Positions 10,503 to 19,518 of a stretch of DNA of 64,000 bases are shown here, one piece after another (the stretch's first letter is position 1; every line of letters starts with the position of its first letter). The stretch is taken from NCBI GenBank assembly GCA_014169315.1, contig AP022133.1, forward strand, positions 1,922,001 through 1,986,000. Reading direction: 5' to 3'. The DNA is from Enterobacter cloacae. GTDB lineage: Bacteria; Pseudomonadota; Gammaproteobacteria; Enterobacterales; Enterobacteriaceae. The notes under the pieces were generated by a model. That model was not told the DNA's origin, did not search any database, and was given only the letters and a program-made list of their open reading frames with translations. Made by a program: the position numbers and the translations under genes.

Positions 10503-10624
10503 TATCAAAATCGACCGTTTTAGATGCCTAAAAATACCACTCAAAAACCCTCTTAAAAATGGTATCAAAAACTTGTTTTAGCTTTTTGATGCTAGTATCA
10601 TAATCATATACCGATTTTGATACC
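10502..10624 (+). promoter_or_regulatory. res-like recombination region (three subsites) for the adjacent resolvase
   Basis: Three imperfect inverted repeats with the same half-site (GTATCAAAA-like) lie upstream of the resolvase: 10502-10528 (GTATCAAAATCG / GTTTTAGATGCC), 10561-10592 (GGTATCAAAAAC / GCTTTTTGATGC) and 10594-10624 (GTATCATAATC / CCGATTTTGATACC). The first and last half-sites are exact reverse complements over 12 bases. Size, number and position match res sites of Tn3-type resolvases, where resolvase binding also represses its own promoter. Confidence 0.75.
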
Positions 10625-10641
10625 AACAAGGAATACCAGTT

Positions 10642-11208
10642 ATGACCAGCCGCACCTTTGCTTACTGCCGTGTGTCCACCAGCGAACAAACAACCGATAA
10701 CCAGGTACAGACCATTACCGAGCGTGGGCATAACATCCCAGCAATGCGAGTTGTTACTGAAACAATCAGCGGAACCGTAAAGGCTATGCAGCGCCCAGAG
10801 TTCGCCAACCTGATTAACAACAAGCTGGAGGCTGGCGACACGCTGGTAGTTCTGAAACTTGACCGACTCGGACGCGATAACGTCGACATACTCAGCACTG
10901 TCGAGATGCTACAAGCGAAAGATATCAAAGTTGTTAGTCTCGATTTGCCAGTCTCAGACCTGACCAGTCCAGAGGGGAAGTTAATGCTCGGTATCATGAG
11001 TGCCTACGCAGCTTTTGAACGCGACCGCCTGGTAGAACGCACCAATGAAGGTTTAGACAGGGCAAGGGCAGAGGGTAAGGTTCTCGGTCGACCAAAGGCA
11101 GATGTAGAAGAGATTCAAAAGTTAAAGGCTGGTGGGTTGTCTCAATCAAAAGTTGCTACAGCTCTAAGTATTGGTATTGCAACCGTAAAACGTCACTGGA
11201 ATGTATGA
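10642..11208 (+). CDS. serine resolvase/invertase (TnpR-like)
   Basis: A 188-residue small serine recombinase. The catalytic Ser lies in FAYCRVSTSEQTTDNQ (about residue 12), with conserved LVVLKLDRLGRD and MSAYAAFERDRLVERTNEGL, and a C-terminal helix-turn-helix (GGLSQSKVATALSIGIATVK). This is a different class from the 546-residue integrase of the same element. AAGGA lies 9 bases before the ATG. The three res-like sites directly upstream suggest multimer or cointegrate resolution rather than inversion. Its stop overlaps the next gene (ATGA), so the two are probably co-translated. Confidence 0.93.
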   Translation: MTSRTFAYCRVSTSEQTTDNQVQTITERGHNIPAMRVVTETISGTVKAMQRPEFANLINNKLEAGDTLVVLKLDRLGRDNVDILSTVEMLQAKDIKVVSLDLPVSDLTSPEGKLMLGIMSAYAAFERDRLVERTNEGLDRARAEGKVLGRPKADVEEIQKLKAGGLSQSKVATALSIGIATVKRHWNV

Positions 11209-11210
11209 CC

Positions 11211-11411
11211 ATGAAACGAATCTCTCTGGCCGTATTGATGTTATCACTCTTATCAGTGATGTTTATAAATCCTGTATACGCTCGACCTCATACACCACAG
11301 CAAGTAACGAATTGTATTGAGGCTGGCAGAGATAACGGCGATTCTGATAAAGAGATTGCTGGCAGGTGTTTACCTGACCCGCATCTCGATTCGCTGGAAG
11401 ATTACGAATAA
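11211..11411 (+). CDS. small predicted secreted protein, 66 residues
   Basis: A short protein with a clear signal peptide (MKRISLAVLMLSLLSVMF, cleavage likely after VYA) and a mature part of about 45 acidic residues with two cysteines (TNCIEAGRDNG and AGRCLPDPH) that could form a disulfide in the periplasm. An in-frame ATG six bases earlier overlaps the resolvase stop (ATGA), suggesting translational coupling. I do not recognise the family. It is followed at once by a terminator. Confidence 0.65.
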   Translation: MKRISLAVLMLSLLSVMFINPVYARPHTPQQVTNCIEAGRDNGDSDKEIAGRCLPDPHLDSLEDYE

Positions 11412-11419
11412 AACCAATC

Positions 11420-11443
11420 AAGCCTCCTAATGGAGGTTTTTTT
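11420..11443 (+). terminator. rho-independent terminator after the resolvase unit
   Basis: AAGCCTCC, loop TAAT, GGAGGTTTTTTT: a short GC stem with flanking A/T pairs and seven T residues. Confidence 0.85.
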
Positions 11444-11687
11444 GTACCCGCAGTTGAATGTTCACAGTGTTATACAGACCTTTGCACTGATTCTTCACAG
11501 CACATTCTAGATTCTCTGAATGTGACATTGTTCAAATATTTCATCCGCTTGCTTTGCAAGTACCTTACACCTTCCAGGGCTACCAAGAGCCTCCAGATTG
11601 AATCTAACAAGAAATACTTTTCAGATTCTGGTCAGTACCACTATCAGAAGTGATTAAACGATTTTTTAAAAATTAAAAAAACAACAC
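11444..11687. other. gene-free stretch inside the element
   Basis: About 245 bp of AT-rich DNA between the terminator and the frameshifted small gene. No open frame with a start and ribosome site, no tRNA and no strong hairpin is seen. It includes an A/T tract around 11660-11685 that may serve the convergent transcript end. Confidence 0.4.
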
Positions 11688-11878
11688 TTATAGCTTATCG
11701 TCTGGAACATTGAACGAACAGTGACCGTTGAAACCCTTGTTCACGTAGACCTCTTTGAAGTGCTTTCATAAACACAGATACGGTCACCATCTTCATTTAC
11801 AAACTCTTTTTTCAATGTAGCTGCATAGGTAGTACTGCTAACCACCAGCAACAGACCAATCAACATGATAGCTTTCAT
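11688..11878 (-). pseudogene. frameshifted small secreted protein
   Basis: From the ATG at 11878 (GAAGG ribosome site upstream) the frame encodes a signal peptide (MKAIMLIGLLLVVSSTTYA), then ATLKKEFVNEDGDRICVYES, and stops at codon 46. The other frame continues smoothly from FKEVYVNKGFNGHCSF to NVPDDKL and a stop at 11688. The two cysteine-containing parts look like one protein of about 63 residues broken by a single indel between ESTS and KEVY. It could be a real frameshift or a sequencing error. The family is not recognised; it resembles other small periplasmic cysteine-pair proteins. Confidence 0.6.
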
Positions 11879-11894
11879 TTTATGACCTTCTTTT

Positions 11895-11940
11895 GGTGTA
11901 TCAATGGAAAGGTGTCTTGAGGATCACCCGGTTGACCGAG
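11895..11940 (+). other. right attachment junction (attR)
   Basis: Element arm GTGTATCA (11896-11903) and GGTG (11911-11914) precede TCTTGAG; after GAG the chromosomal yecE sequence GATCACCCGG resumes. Rejoining the element ends gives GTGTATCA-N7-GGTG-N4-GAG-N5-CACC-N7-TGATACAC, whose exact centre is AG. Confidence 0.8.
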
Positions 11941-12398
11941 CGGTCATGCAGACCGCGATTAAGGGCTTTTTCGGCCTCACCTTTGGCAAAAAATTCAGGA
12001 TGCCTGACTTCCACACCATAAGTAAATTCCCGGGGCAGGGCGTCGAGAAACGGCCAGAGTGCGGGCAGGTCACGCGGGCCAAACGTCGCAGGAAGCTGGA
12101 GCCAGTACTGGCCGATACGATTAGCCAGTGGCACCATGCGGCTGAAAAATTCTTCGGTCAAATCGCCGCAGTTACGCAGCGCAGCGTTATGCGAAATGGT
12201 GGCCGGAAACTTAAAGCAAAAGCGGAAATCATCGGTAGTCTGTTCACGCCAACGCTCAACAATTTCTGCTCTGGGGAGGGCATAAAGCGTGGTATTGCCT
12301 TCAACACAGTTAAAGTGTCGGGCATACTCTTCAAGGCTGGTGATGCCAAGGCGCACCCATTTGGGGTGCGACCATTGAGGCAGGCCCACGTATATCAT
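11919..12398 (-). pseudogene. yecE: yecE 5' fragment (N-terminal part of DUF72 protein)
   Basis: This is the first 160 or so codons of YecE, from [18 protein letters not shown] to GLHDRSVNRVIL, with its native start overlapping yecD by 4 bp. After the junction the frame reads five element-encoded residues (KTPFH) and stops at 11901, so a truncated chimeric protein of 165 residues would be made. The TIM barrel would lack about 110 C-terminal residues and is unlikely to fold. Removing the element restores an uninterrupted gene. Confidence 0.93.
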
Positions 12399-12961
12399 AA
12401 GGCGCTTAAGATTTCATCTGTGCTGCGCACGCGACCGATGCGTGGGAAAATGTGGGTCATGCTACCCTGGTGCTGATCCGTTGAGCCTGCGCTGCACGCA
12501 TCTTCGGCGATCACCAGGTTAAAGCCCAGCTCCCAGGCGTTACGGGCGGTGGACTCTACACCAATGTTGGTGGAAATCCCGCACAGGATGATGGTGTCTA
12601 TGCCACGACGACGCAGCTGTAGTTCCAGGTCGGTACCGTAGAATGCGCCCCACTGGCGTTTTGTCACTTCAATATCGCTGTCGCATTTACCAAGCGATGC
12701 CGGATACGTCCACCAGTTCTCTGGCAGAGCTCGCGCCGCTGGCTGGGCGTCAACAGGCTGTTTTAACGCTTCGGCGAAATCCGCAGACCAACCGACGCGA
12801 ACCATGACAACAGGTGCACCGCTGGCACGGCATTTTTCCGCCAGGCGGGCGGCACGGCTGACCACACTGTCAGCGGTATGCGGGCCGCCGGCAAAGGGGA
12901 GGATCCCTTCCTGCAGGTCAATCACCACAAGTGCAGTTCTGGTGGCATCGAGTGTAAACAT
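12395..12961 (-). CDS. yecD: isochorismatase-family protein YecD
   Basis: The 188-residue protein has the cysteine-hydrolase (isochorismatase) fold: [14 protein letters not shown] with the family Asp, the [17 protein letters not shown] lysine region, then [20 protein letters not shown]. In the classic triad the nucleophilic Cys sits where this protein has Gly in NIGVEST, as also in E. coli YecD. It may therefore not be a hydrolase, or may use another residue. It is the promoter-proximal gene of yecD-yecE, and its stop overlaps the yecE start. Confidence 0.92.
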   Translation of the reverse strand: MFTLDATRTALVVIDLQEGILPFAGGPHTADSVVSRAARLAEKCRASGAPVVMVRVGWSADFAEALKQPVDAQPAARALPENWWTYPASLGKCDSDIEVTKRQWGAFYGTDLELQLRRRGIDTIILCGISTNIGVESTARNAWELGFNLVIAEDACSAGSTDQHQGSMTHIFPRIGRVRSTDEILSAL

Positions 12962-13224
12962 AATAACTCCAGTTAAATAAACAACCTGGGCTACACCTTA
13001 CGACGTTGTGCCCTGCTGTGGGTCGGATAATTTTGTTAATTTTTGTGAGAATGCGCAATAAGAGCGCAGCAAACGTGCGTCTGGCATGCTTCGCTCTTAT
13101 CGTCCGGCGGAATTTCCAGTATAATAGCCGCCTTTTTTCATCCAGTTGTGACATACAGAAAGCTGCGACATAGTAGCCTGCATACCAGGCAACATTTAGC
13201 CTGCGGCTAATTAAGGGATATCTC

Positions 13225-14997
13225 ATGCGTACAGAATATTGCGGGCAGCTGCGTCAGTCCCACGTCGGACAGCAGGTCACCCTGTGTGGTTGGGTCAACC
13301 GTCGACGTGATCTTGGTAGCCTTATCTTCATCGATATGCGCGACCGCGAAGGTATCGTTCAGGTGTTCTTCGATCCGGATCGTGCGGACGCGTTGAAGCT
13401 GGCTTCTGAGCTGCGTAATGAGTTCTGCATTCAGGTGACCGGCACCGTGCGTGCGCGTGACGAGAAAAACGTCAACACCGACATGGCAACCGGCGCAATT
13501 GAAGTGCTGGCGTCCGATCTGGTTATCATCAACCGTGCTGAAGCGCTGCCGCTGGACTCTAACCACGTCAACACCGAAGAAGCGCGTTTGAAGTATCGCT
13601 ACCTGGATCTGCGTCGTCCGGAAATGGCTCAGCGCCTGAAAACCCGTGCGAAAATTACCAGCCTGGTACGTCGCTTTATGGATGACCACGGTTTCCTCGA
13701 CATCGAAACCCCGATGCTGACCAAAGCCACGCCAGAAGGCGCGCGCGATTACCTGGTGCCATCCCGCGTTCATAAAGGCAAATTCTACGCGCTGCCGCAG
13801 TCACCACAGCTGTTCAAACAGCTGCTGATGATGTCCGGTTTTGACCGCTACTATCAGATCGTAAAATGCTTCCGTGACGAAGACCTGCGTGCTGACCGTC
13901 AGCCTGAATTTACCCAGATCGACGTAGAAACCTCCTTCATGACCGCCGGGCAAGTGCGTGAAGTGATGGAAGCGCTGGTGCGTAGCCTGTGGAACGACGT
14001 GAAGGGCGTTGAGCTGGGTGATTTCCCAATCATGACCTTCGCCGAAGCAGAACGTCGCTACGGCTCAGACAAACCAGACCTGCGTAACCCGATGGAGCTG
14101 GTGGATGTGGCAGACCTGGTGAAAGCCGTTGAGTTCGCGGTATTTGCCGGCCCGGCTAACGATGCGAAAGGTCGTGTAGCTGCGCTGCGCGTACCGGGCG
14201 GTGCGAGCTTAAGCCGTAAGCAGATTGACGACTACGGCAACTTCATCAAGATCTACGGTGCGAAAGGTCTGGCTTATATTAAAGTGACCGAGCGTGCAAA
14301 AGGCCTGGAAGGCATTACCAGCCCGGTGGCGAAGTTCCTGAACGCGGACATCGTGGAAGCGATCCTTGAGCGCACTGGCGCGCAGGACGGCGACATGATC
14401 TTCTTCGGCGCAGACAACAAGAAAGTCGTTGCTGATGCGATGGGCGCACTGCGTCTGAAGCTGGGTAAAGACCTGAGCCTGACCGACGAAACCAAATGGG
14501 CTCCGCTGTGGGTTATCGACTTCCCAATGTTTGAAGACGACGGTGAAGGCGGCCTGACCGCAATGCACCACCCGTTCACCTCGCCAAAAGATATGACTGC
14601 GGCAGAGCTGAAAGCAGCACCAGAAGACGCGGTGGCAAATGCCTACGATATGGTCATCAACGGCTACGAAGTTGGCGGTGGTTCTGTGCGTATTCACAGC
14701 GGCGAAATGCAGCAGACCGTGTTTGGCATTCTGGGCATCAACGAGCAAGAGCAGCGCGAGAAATTTGGCTTCCTGCTGGACGCGCTGAAATACGGTACGC
14801 CTCCGCACGCAGGCCTGGCATTCGGTCTTGACCGTCTGACCATGCTGCTGACCGGCACTGACAACATTCGTGACGTTATCGCCTTCCCGAAAACCACCGC
14901 TGCGGCGTGTCTGATGACCGAAGCGCCAAGCTTTGCCAACCCGGCCTCTCTGGCTGAGCTGGGCATTGACGTGGTGAAAAAGGAAGAGAAAAACTGA
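13225..14997 (+). CDS. aspS: aspartyl-tRNA synthetase
   Basis: The 590-residue class II synthetase attaches aspartate to tRNA-Asp. Visible parts are the N-terminal OB-fold anticodon-binding domain (about 1-105), motif 2 [16 protein letters not shown] (about 216-231), the bacterial GAD insertion in the middle, and motif 3 [15 protein letters not shown] near the C terminus. Length equals E. coli AspS. A TATAAT-like -10 lies about 100 bp upstream. nudB starts one base after its stop, so the two form an operon. Confidence 0.97.
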   Translation: MRTEYCGQLRQSHVGQQVTLCGWVNRRRDLGSLIFIDMRDREGIVQVFFDPDRADALKLASELRNEFCIQVTGTVRARDEKNVNTDMATGAIEVLASDLVIINRAEALPLDSNHVNTEEARLKYRYLDLRRPEMAQRLKTRAKITSLVRRFMDDHGFLDIETPMLTKATPEGARDYLVPSRVHKGKFYALPQSPQLFKQLLMMSGFDRYYQIVKCFRDEDLRADRQPEFTQIDVETSFMTAGQVREVMEALVRSLWNDVKGVELGDFPIMTFAEAERRYGSDKPDLRNPMELVDVADLVKAVEFAVFAGPANDAKGRVAALRVPGGASLSRKQIDDYGNFIKIYGAKGLAYIKVTERAKGLEGITSPVAKFLNADIVEAILERTGAQDGDMIFFGADNKKVVADAMGALRLKLGKDLSLTDETKWAPLWVIDFPMFEDDGEGGLTAMHHPFTSPKDMTAAELKAAPEDAVANAYDMVINGYEVGGGSVRIHSGEMQQTVFGILGINEQEQREKFGFLLDALKYGTPPHAGLAFGLDRLTMLLTGTDNIRDVIAFPKTTAAACLMTEAPSFANPASLAELGIDVVKKEEKN

Positions 14998-14998
14998 T

Positions 14999-15442
14999 AT
15001 GGCATATAAGCGTCCCGTTTCTGTCTTAGTTGTAATCTACGCCCAGGACACGAAGCGGGTGCTGATGTTGCAGCGGCGCGATGACCCTGATTTCTGGCAG
15101 TCGGTTACCGGCAGTCTGGAAGAAGGGGAAACCGCGTTGCAGGCCGCCGCGCGCGAAGTAAAGGAAGAGGTCACCATTGATGTTGCTTGCGAGCAACTGA
15201 CCCTGAAGGACTGTCAGCGCACGGTGGAGTTTGAAATTTTTAGCCATTTACGTCATCGCTATGCTCCGGGTATTGAGCGCAATACGGAATCGTGGTTCTG
15301 CCTTGCGCTCCCCCGCGAACGGGAGGTCGTGTTCACCGAACACCTGGCCTACCGTTGGGTGAATGCGGCGGATGCCGCCGCGCTAACCAAGTCGTGGAGC
15401 AACCGGCAGGCGATTGAAGAATTTGTAATTAACGCTGCCTGA
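14999..15442 (+). CDS. nudB: dihydroneopterin triphosphate pyrophosphatase (Nudix)
   Basis: The 147-residue Nudix hydrolase removes pyrophosphate from dihydroneopterin triphosphate, an early step of folate synthesis. The Nudix box runs from G38 (GSLEEGETALQAAAREVKEE) with the metal-binding REVKEEV at 52-58. Sequence and length match E. coli NudB. It lies in the aspS-nudB-yebC unit, one base after aspS. Confidence 0.95.
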   Translation: MAYKRPVSVLVVIYAQDTKRVLMLQRRDDPDFWQSVTGSLEEGETALQAAAREVKEEVTIDVACEQLTLKDCQRTVEFEIFSHLRHRYAPGIERNTESWFCLALPREREVVFTEHLAYRWVNAADAAALTKSWSNRQAIEEFVINAA

Positions 15443-15469
15443 GAAGGCGCGATTTTTGGAGAACTTTTT

Positions 15470-16210
15470 ATGGCAGGTCATAGTAAGTGGGCCAACACCA
15501 AACACCGCAAAGCGGCACAGGATGCCAAGCGCGGTAAGATCTTTACCAAAATCATTCGTGAGCTGGTAACGGCAGCACGTCTGGGTGGCGGCGATGCGGG
15601 TTCTAACCCACGTCTGCGTGCGGCTATTGATAAAGCGCTGTCTAACAACATGACGCGTGACACCCTGAACCGTGCTATCGCACGTGGCGTGGGCGGTGAC
15701 GAAGACGCGAACATGGAAACCATCATTTATGAAGGTTACGGCCCTGGCGGTACTGCGGTAATGGTTGAATGTCTGTCTGACAACCGTAACCGTACCGTTG
15801 CGGAAGTGCGTCATGCGTTCAGCAAAACCGGTGGCAACCTGGGTACCGACGGTTCTGTAGCGTACCTGTTCAGCAAAAAAGGCGTGATCTCCTTCGAGAA
15901 AGGCGATGAAGATGTGATCATGGAAGCGGCGCTGGAAGCCGGTGCTGAAGACGTTGTGACCTTCGATGATGGTGCTATCGACGTGTACACCGCGTGGGAA
16001 GAGATGGGTGCAGTGCGTGACGCCCTGGAAGCGGCTGGCCTGAAAGCGGACAACGCTGAAGTGTCTATGATCCCGTCAACCAAAGCGGATATGGATGCTG
16101 AAACAGCACCGAAACTGCTGCGTCTGATCGACATGCTCGAAGATTGCGACGACGTGCAGGAAGTGTATCACAACGGTGAAATCTCTGATGAGGTTGCGGC
16201 TACGCTGTAA
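15470..16210 (+). CDS. yebC: YebC/TACO1 family protein
   Basis: The 246-residue protein starts with the family signature [20 protein letters not shown] and is colinear with E. coli YebC. Members have been described as DNA-binding transcription regulators, and more recently as factors helping ribosomes through proline-rich stalls; which applies here is not visible. TGGAGAA stands before the ATG. It is 27 bp after nudB and 37 bp before ruvC. Confidence 0.95.
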   Translation: MAGHSKWANTKHRKAAQDAKRGKIFTKIIRELVTAARLGGGDAGSNPRLRAAIDKALSNNMTRDTLNRAIARGVGGDEDANMETIIYEGYGPGGTAVMVECLSDNRNRTVAEVRHAFSKTGGNLGTDGSVAYLFSKKGVISFEKGDEDVIMEAALEAGAEDVVTFDDGAIDVYTAWEEMGAVRDALEAAGLKADNAEVSMIPSTKADMDAETAPKLLRLIDMLEDCDDVQEVYHNGEISDEVAATL

Positions 16211-16247
16211 TGGCGTGGCTTAATCTTATCGTCACAGGAGACGCGTG

Positions 16248-16769
16248 ATGTCGATTATCCTCGGGATAGACCCCGGCTCGCGCGTCACCGGTTATGGCGT
16301 CATCCGTCAGGTTGGACGCCAGTTAACCTACCTGGGCAGCGGTTGTATTCGCACCAAAGTTGACGATTTACCGTCCCGCCTGAAGCTCATTTATGCAGGC
16401 GTGACGGAGATTATCACCCAGTTTCAGCCGGACTATTTCGCCATCGAGCAGGTCTTTATGGCGAAAAACGCCGATTCGGCGTTAAAGCTCGGCCAGGCAC
16501 GCGGCGTGGCCATTGTTGCTGCCGTGAACCAGGATCTTCCGGTATTTGAATACGCGGCACGACAGGTTAAGCAGACGGTGGTGGGGATTGGTAGCGCGGA
16601 GAAAAGTCAGGTACAGCACATGGTGCGCACCTTGCTGAAGCTTCCCGCGAACCCACAGGCCGATGCCGCCGATGCGCTGGCCATTGCGATAACCCACTGT
16701 CATGTCAGCCAGAACGCGATGCAAATGAGCGAGTCGCGGCTCAATCTGGCGCGAGGCAGGTTACGATAA
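16248..16769 (+). CDS. ruvC: Holliday junction resolvase RuvC
   Basis: The 173-residue endonuclease cuts Holliday junctions together with RuvAB. The acidic active site is visible: Asp in [14 protein letters not shown], Glu in FAIEQVF, and the two Asp of [13 protein letters not shown]. The ATG at 16248 is the conserved start after AGGAG; an overlapping GTG at 16245 would add one residue. The yebB gene that lies between ruvC and ruvA in K-12 is missing; a terminator and an ERIC element occupy the gap. Confidence 0.97.
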   Translation: MSIILGIDPGSRVTGYGVIRQVGRQLTYLGSGCIRTKVDDLPSRLKLIYAGVTEIITQFQPDYFAIEQVFMAKNADSALKLGQARGVAIVAAVNQDLPVFEYAARQVKQTVVGIGSAEKSQVQHMVRTLLKLPANPQADAADALAIAITHCHVSQNAMQMSESRLNLARGRLR

Positions 16770-16778
16770 TGAGAAATC

Positions 16779-16806
16779 AGGCTGGATGTTTATCCAGCCT
16801 TTTTTT
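16779..16806 (+). terminator. rho-independent terminator after ruvC
   Basis: AGGCTGGAT, loop GTTT, ATCCAGCCT followed by seven T. It separates yebC-ruvC from ruvAB. Confidence 0.9.
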
Positions 16807-16807
16807 A

Positions 16808-17003
16808 TTATACCCGTCATAATTCAAGCTGCATGTGCGTTGGCTGCACTCGCTCACCCCAGTCACTTACTGGTGTAAGCTCCAGGGGATTCACTCCCTT
16901 GCCGCGTGACTCGGCCTATGGCCTCGCCCCTTCGGGGCCAGCGCAAGCGCTGTTCAAAACGCTAAAGGCGTTTTGTCCTACAACTCGAATTATTTAGGGT
17001 ATA
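16808..17003. repeat. ERIC element with extra internal sequence
   Basis: The left part carries ERIC landmarks: ACCCGTCATAATTCAAGCTG, ATGTGCGTTGGCTGC, CGCTCACCCCAGTCACTTAC and GTAAGCTCCAGGGGATTCAC. The right end is ACTCGAATTATTTAGGGT. Between them are about 65 extra bases with several small hairpins (for example GGCCTATGGCC, CCCCTTCGGGG and AGCGCAAGCGCT, AAAACGCTAAAGGCGTTTT). The total is about 195 bp against the usual 127. It lies between the ruvC terminator and ruvA. Confidence 0.8.
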
Positions 17004-17042
17004 CGTCGGCAGTTAATTTCTTCCAGAACGCAGGAGCGTCAC

Positions 17043-17654
17043 GTGATAGGCAGACTCAGAGGCATCATCATTGAAAAACAACCCCCGTTAGTGCTGCTGG
17101 AAGTAGGTGGCGTGGGCTATGAAGTCCATATGCCAATGACCTGCTTCTACGAGCTGCCGGACGCGGGTAAAGAGGCGATTGTCTTTACCCAGTTTGTGGT
17201 GCGTGAAGATGCCCAGTTGCTGTACGGCTTTAATAACAAGCAGGAACGTACGCTGTTCCGCGAGCTGATTAAAACCAATGGCGTCGGGCCAAAGCTGGCA
17301 CTGGCTATTCTGTCCGGGATGTCTGCCCAACAGTTTGTGAATGCCGTTGAGCGCGAAGATCCCGCTGCGTTGATTAAGCTACCGGGTATCGGTAAGAAAA
17401 CCGCCGAGCGTCTGATTGTCGAGATGAAAGACCGCTTTAAAGGTCTCCACGGCGATCTGTTTACGCCAGCGGCAGACCTGGTGCTGACCTCTCCTGGTGC
17501 GCCAGCATCGGATGACGCCGAACAGGAAGCGGTTGCTGCGCTGGTAGCACTGGGCTATAAACCTCAGGAGGCCAGCCGCATGGTGAGTAAAATCGCCAAA
17601 CCGGATGCCAGCAGTGAAACCCTGATTCGTGAAGCGCTGCGCGCTGCATTGTGA
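17043..17654 (+). CDS. ruvA: Holliday junction branch migration protein RuvA
   Basis: The 203-residue protein binds four-way junctions and loads RuvB. It starts with GTG at 17043 ([15 protein letters not shown]), as in E. coli. An N-terminal OB domain is followed by the helix-hairpin-helix pair ([20 protein letters not shown] and [19 protein letters not shown]) and, after a linker, the RuvB-binding C-terminal helices ([19 protein letters not shown]). ruvB begins 8 bp after the stop. No convincing LexA box is seen close upstream, where the ERIC element sits. Confidence 0.97.
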   Translation: MIGRLRGIIIEKQPPLVLLEVGGVGYEVHMPMTCFYELPDAGKEAIVFTQFVVREDAQLLYGFNNKQERTLFRELIKTNGVGPKLALAILSGMSAQQFVNAVEREDPAALIKLPGIGKKTAERLIVEMKDRFKGLHGDLFTPAADLVLTSPGAPASDDAEQEAVAALVALGYKPQEASRMVSKIAKPDASSETLIREALRAAL

Positions 17655-17659
17655 GGTAA

Positions 17660-18673
<1,014 letters not shown>

Positions 18674-18682
18674 TGCTGTGTT

Positions 18683-18728
18683 CCCTCTCCCTGTGGGAGA
18701 GGGCCTGGGTGAGGGCATCAGCGCCCTC
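18683..18728. repeat. paired palindromes between ruvB and znuB
   Basis: CCCTCTCCC-TGT-GGGAGAGGG (18683-18703) is followed by GAGGGC-ATCAGC-GCCCTC (18711-18728). The first stem also occurs, longer, at 23728-23752, so this is a dispersed enterobacterial palindrome. Its position between convergent genes suggests transcript-end protection or termination. Confidence 0.7.
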
Positions 18729-18732
18729 GGTC

Positions 18733-19518
18733 TTAACTTGCTGTTTTCTTCATCATACTGAAAATAAACAGCAGCGCCGCGCATAGCACTACTGACGGGC
18801 CTGCCGGTGTGTCATAAAATGCCGAGAAAGTCAGCCCGCCTGTTACCGCAATCATCCCCACGATAACCGCTACACCCGCCATTTGCTCCGGCGTACGGGC
18901 AAAACGACGTGCTGTGGCCGCCGGAATGATCAGCAGTGAGGTGATAATCAGCGCACCGACAAATTTCATTGCTACCCCGATGGTCAACGCAGTTACCAGC
19001 ATCAGTAGCAGTTTCACGCGCTGCAGTTTCACGCCGTCGACAAACGCCAGATCCGGGCTCACGGTCATTGCCAGCAGGTTACGCCACTGCCACAGCAAAA
19101 TGCACAGCACCACCACAACCCCGATGGCGATAGAAATCAGGTCTTCCGGCGTCACGGCCAGCAGGTCACCAAACAGGTAGGCCATCAGGTCAACGCGGAT
19201 ATTGGACATCAGACTCACCACGACCAGCCCCAGCGACAGGGCGCTATGCGCCATAATGCCAAGCAGCGTATCAATGGCGAGGTGAGGGCGCTTTTCCAGC
19301 CAGACCAGACCGGCAGCCAGCAGCAGCGTGACCACAATCACCGCATAGAACGGATTGATGTCCAGTAACAGGCCAAAGGCAACCCCGAGCAGAGAGGCAT
19401 GCGCCAGGGTATCGCCGAAATAGGACATTCTGCGCCACACCACAAACGAGCCAAGCGGGCCCGCGGCGCAGGCAAGCATAATCCCGGCCAGCCAGCCGGG
19501 CAGTAACAGTTCAATCAT
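18733..19518 (-). CDS. znuB: zinc ABC transporter permease ZnuB
   Basis: The 261-residue inner-membrane permease of the high-affinity zinc importer has about eight hydrophobic segments and the family pattern [20 protein letters not shown] and [20 protein letters not shown]. It forms the channel through which ZnuC drives zinc delivered by ZnuA. Its start overlaps the znuC stop by 4 bp. Confidence 0.96.
   Translation of the reverse strand: MIELLLPGWLAGIMLACAAGPLGSFVVWRRMSYFGDTLAHASLLGVAFGLLLDINPFYAVIVVTLLLAAGLVWLEKRPHLAIDTLLGIMAHSALSLGLVVVSLMSNIRVDLMAYLFGDLLAVTPEDLISIAIGVVVVLCILLWQWRNLLAMTVSPDLAFVDGVKLQRVKLLLMLVTALTIGVAMKFVGALIITSLLIIPAATARRFARTPEQMAGVAVIVGMIAVTGGLTFSAFYDTPAGPSVVLCAALLFIFSMMKKTAS

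Larger units (their letters stand above)
4428..11919. mobile_element. integrative element inserted in yecE (large serine integrase type, 7.49 kb)
   Basis: The two halves of yecE flank AT-rich DNA unlike its surroundings in base and codon use. The halves join in frame when the segment between AG 4428-4429 and AG 11920-11921 is removed. Contents from left: large serine integrase, membrane protein, 1-kb non-coding region, three unrecognised genes, an ISL3-family IS, res-like sites, resolvase, small secreted protein, terminator, and a frameshifted secreted protein on the minus strand. There is no relaxase, type IV secretion, replication, capsid or terminase gene. Without the IS and its target duplication the element is about 6.2 kb. 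Integrase beside one end is typical of such elements. Class beyond this is unknown. Confidence 0.9.

Noticed and set aside
4428-11919. Prophage, phage satellite or conjugative element
   Set aside because: No capsid, portal, terminase, lysis, relaxase, coupling protein or replication gene is visible; only recombinases and small unknown genes.
4088-12398. tRNA-targeted integration
   Set aside because: The junctions fall inside the yecE coding sequence; no tRNA gene is seen near either end or elsewhere in the window.
16984-17042. LexA box upstream of ruvAB
   Set aside because: In E. coli ruvAB is SOS-controlled, but I could not find a CTGT-N8-ACAG match of reasonable quality between the ERIC element and the ruvA start.
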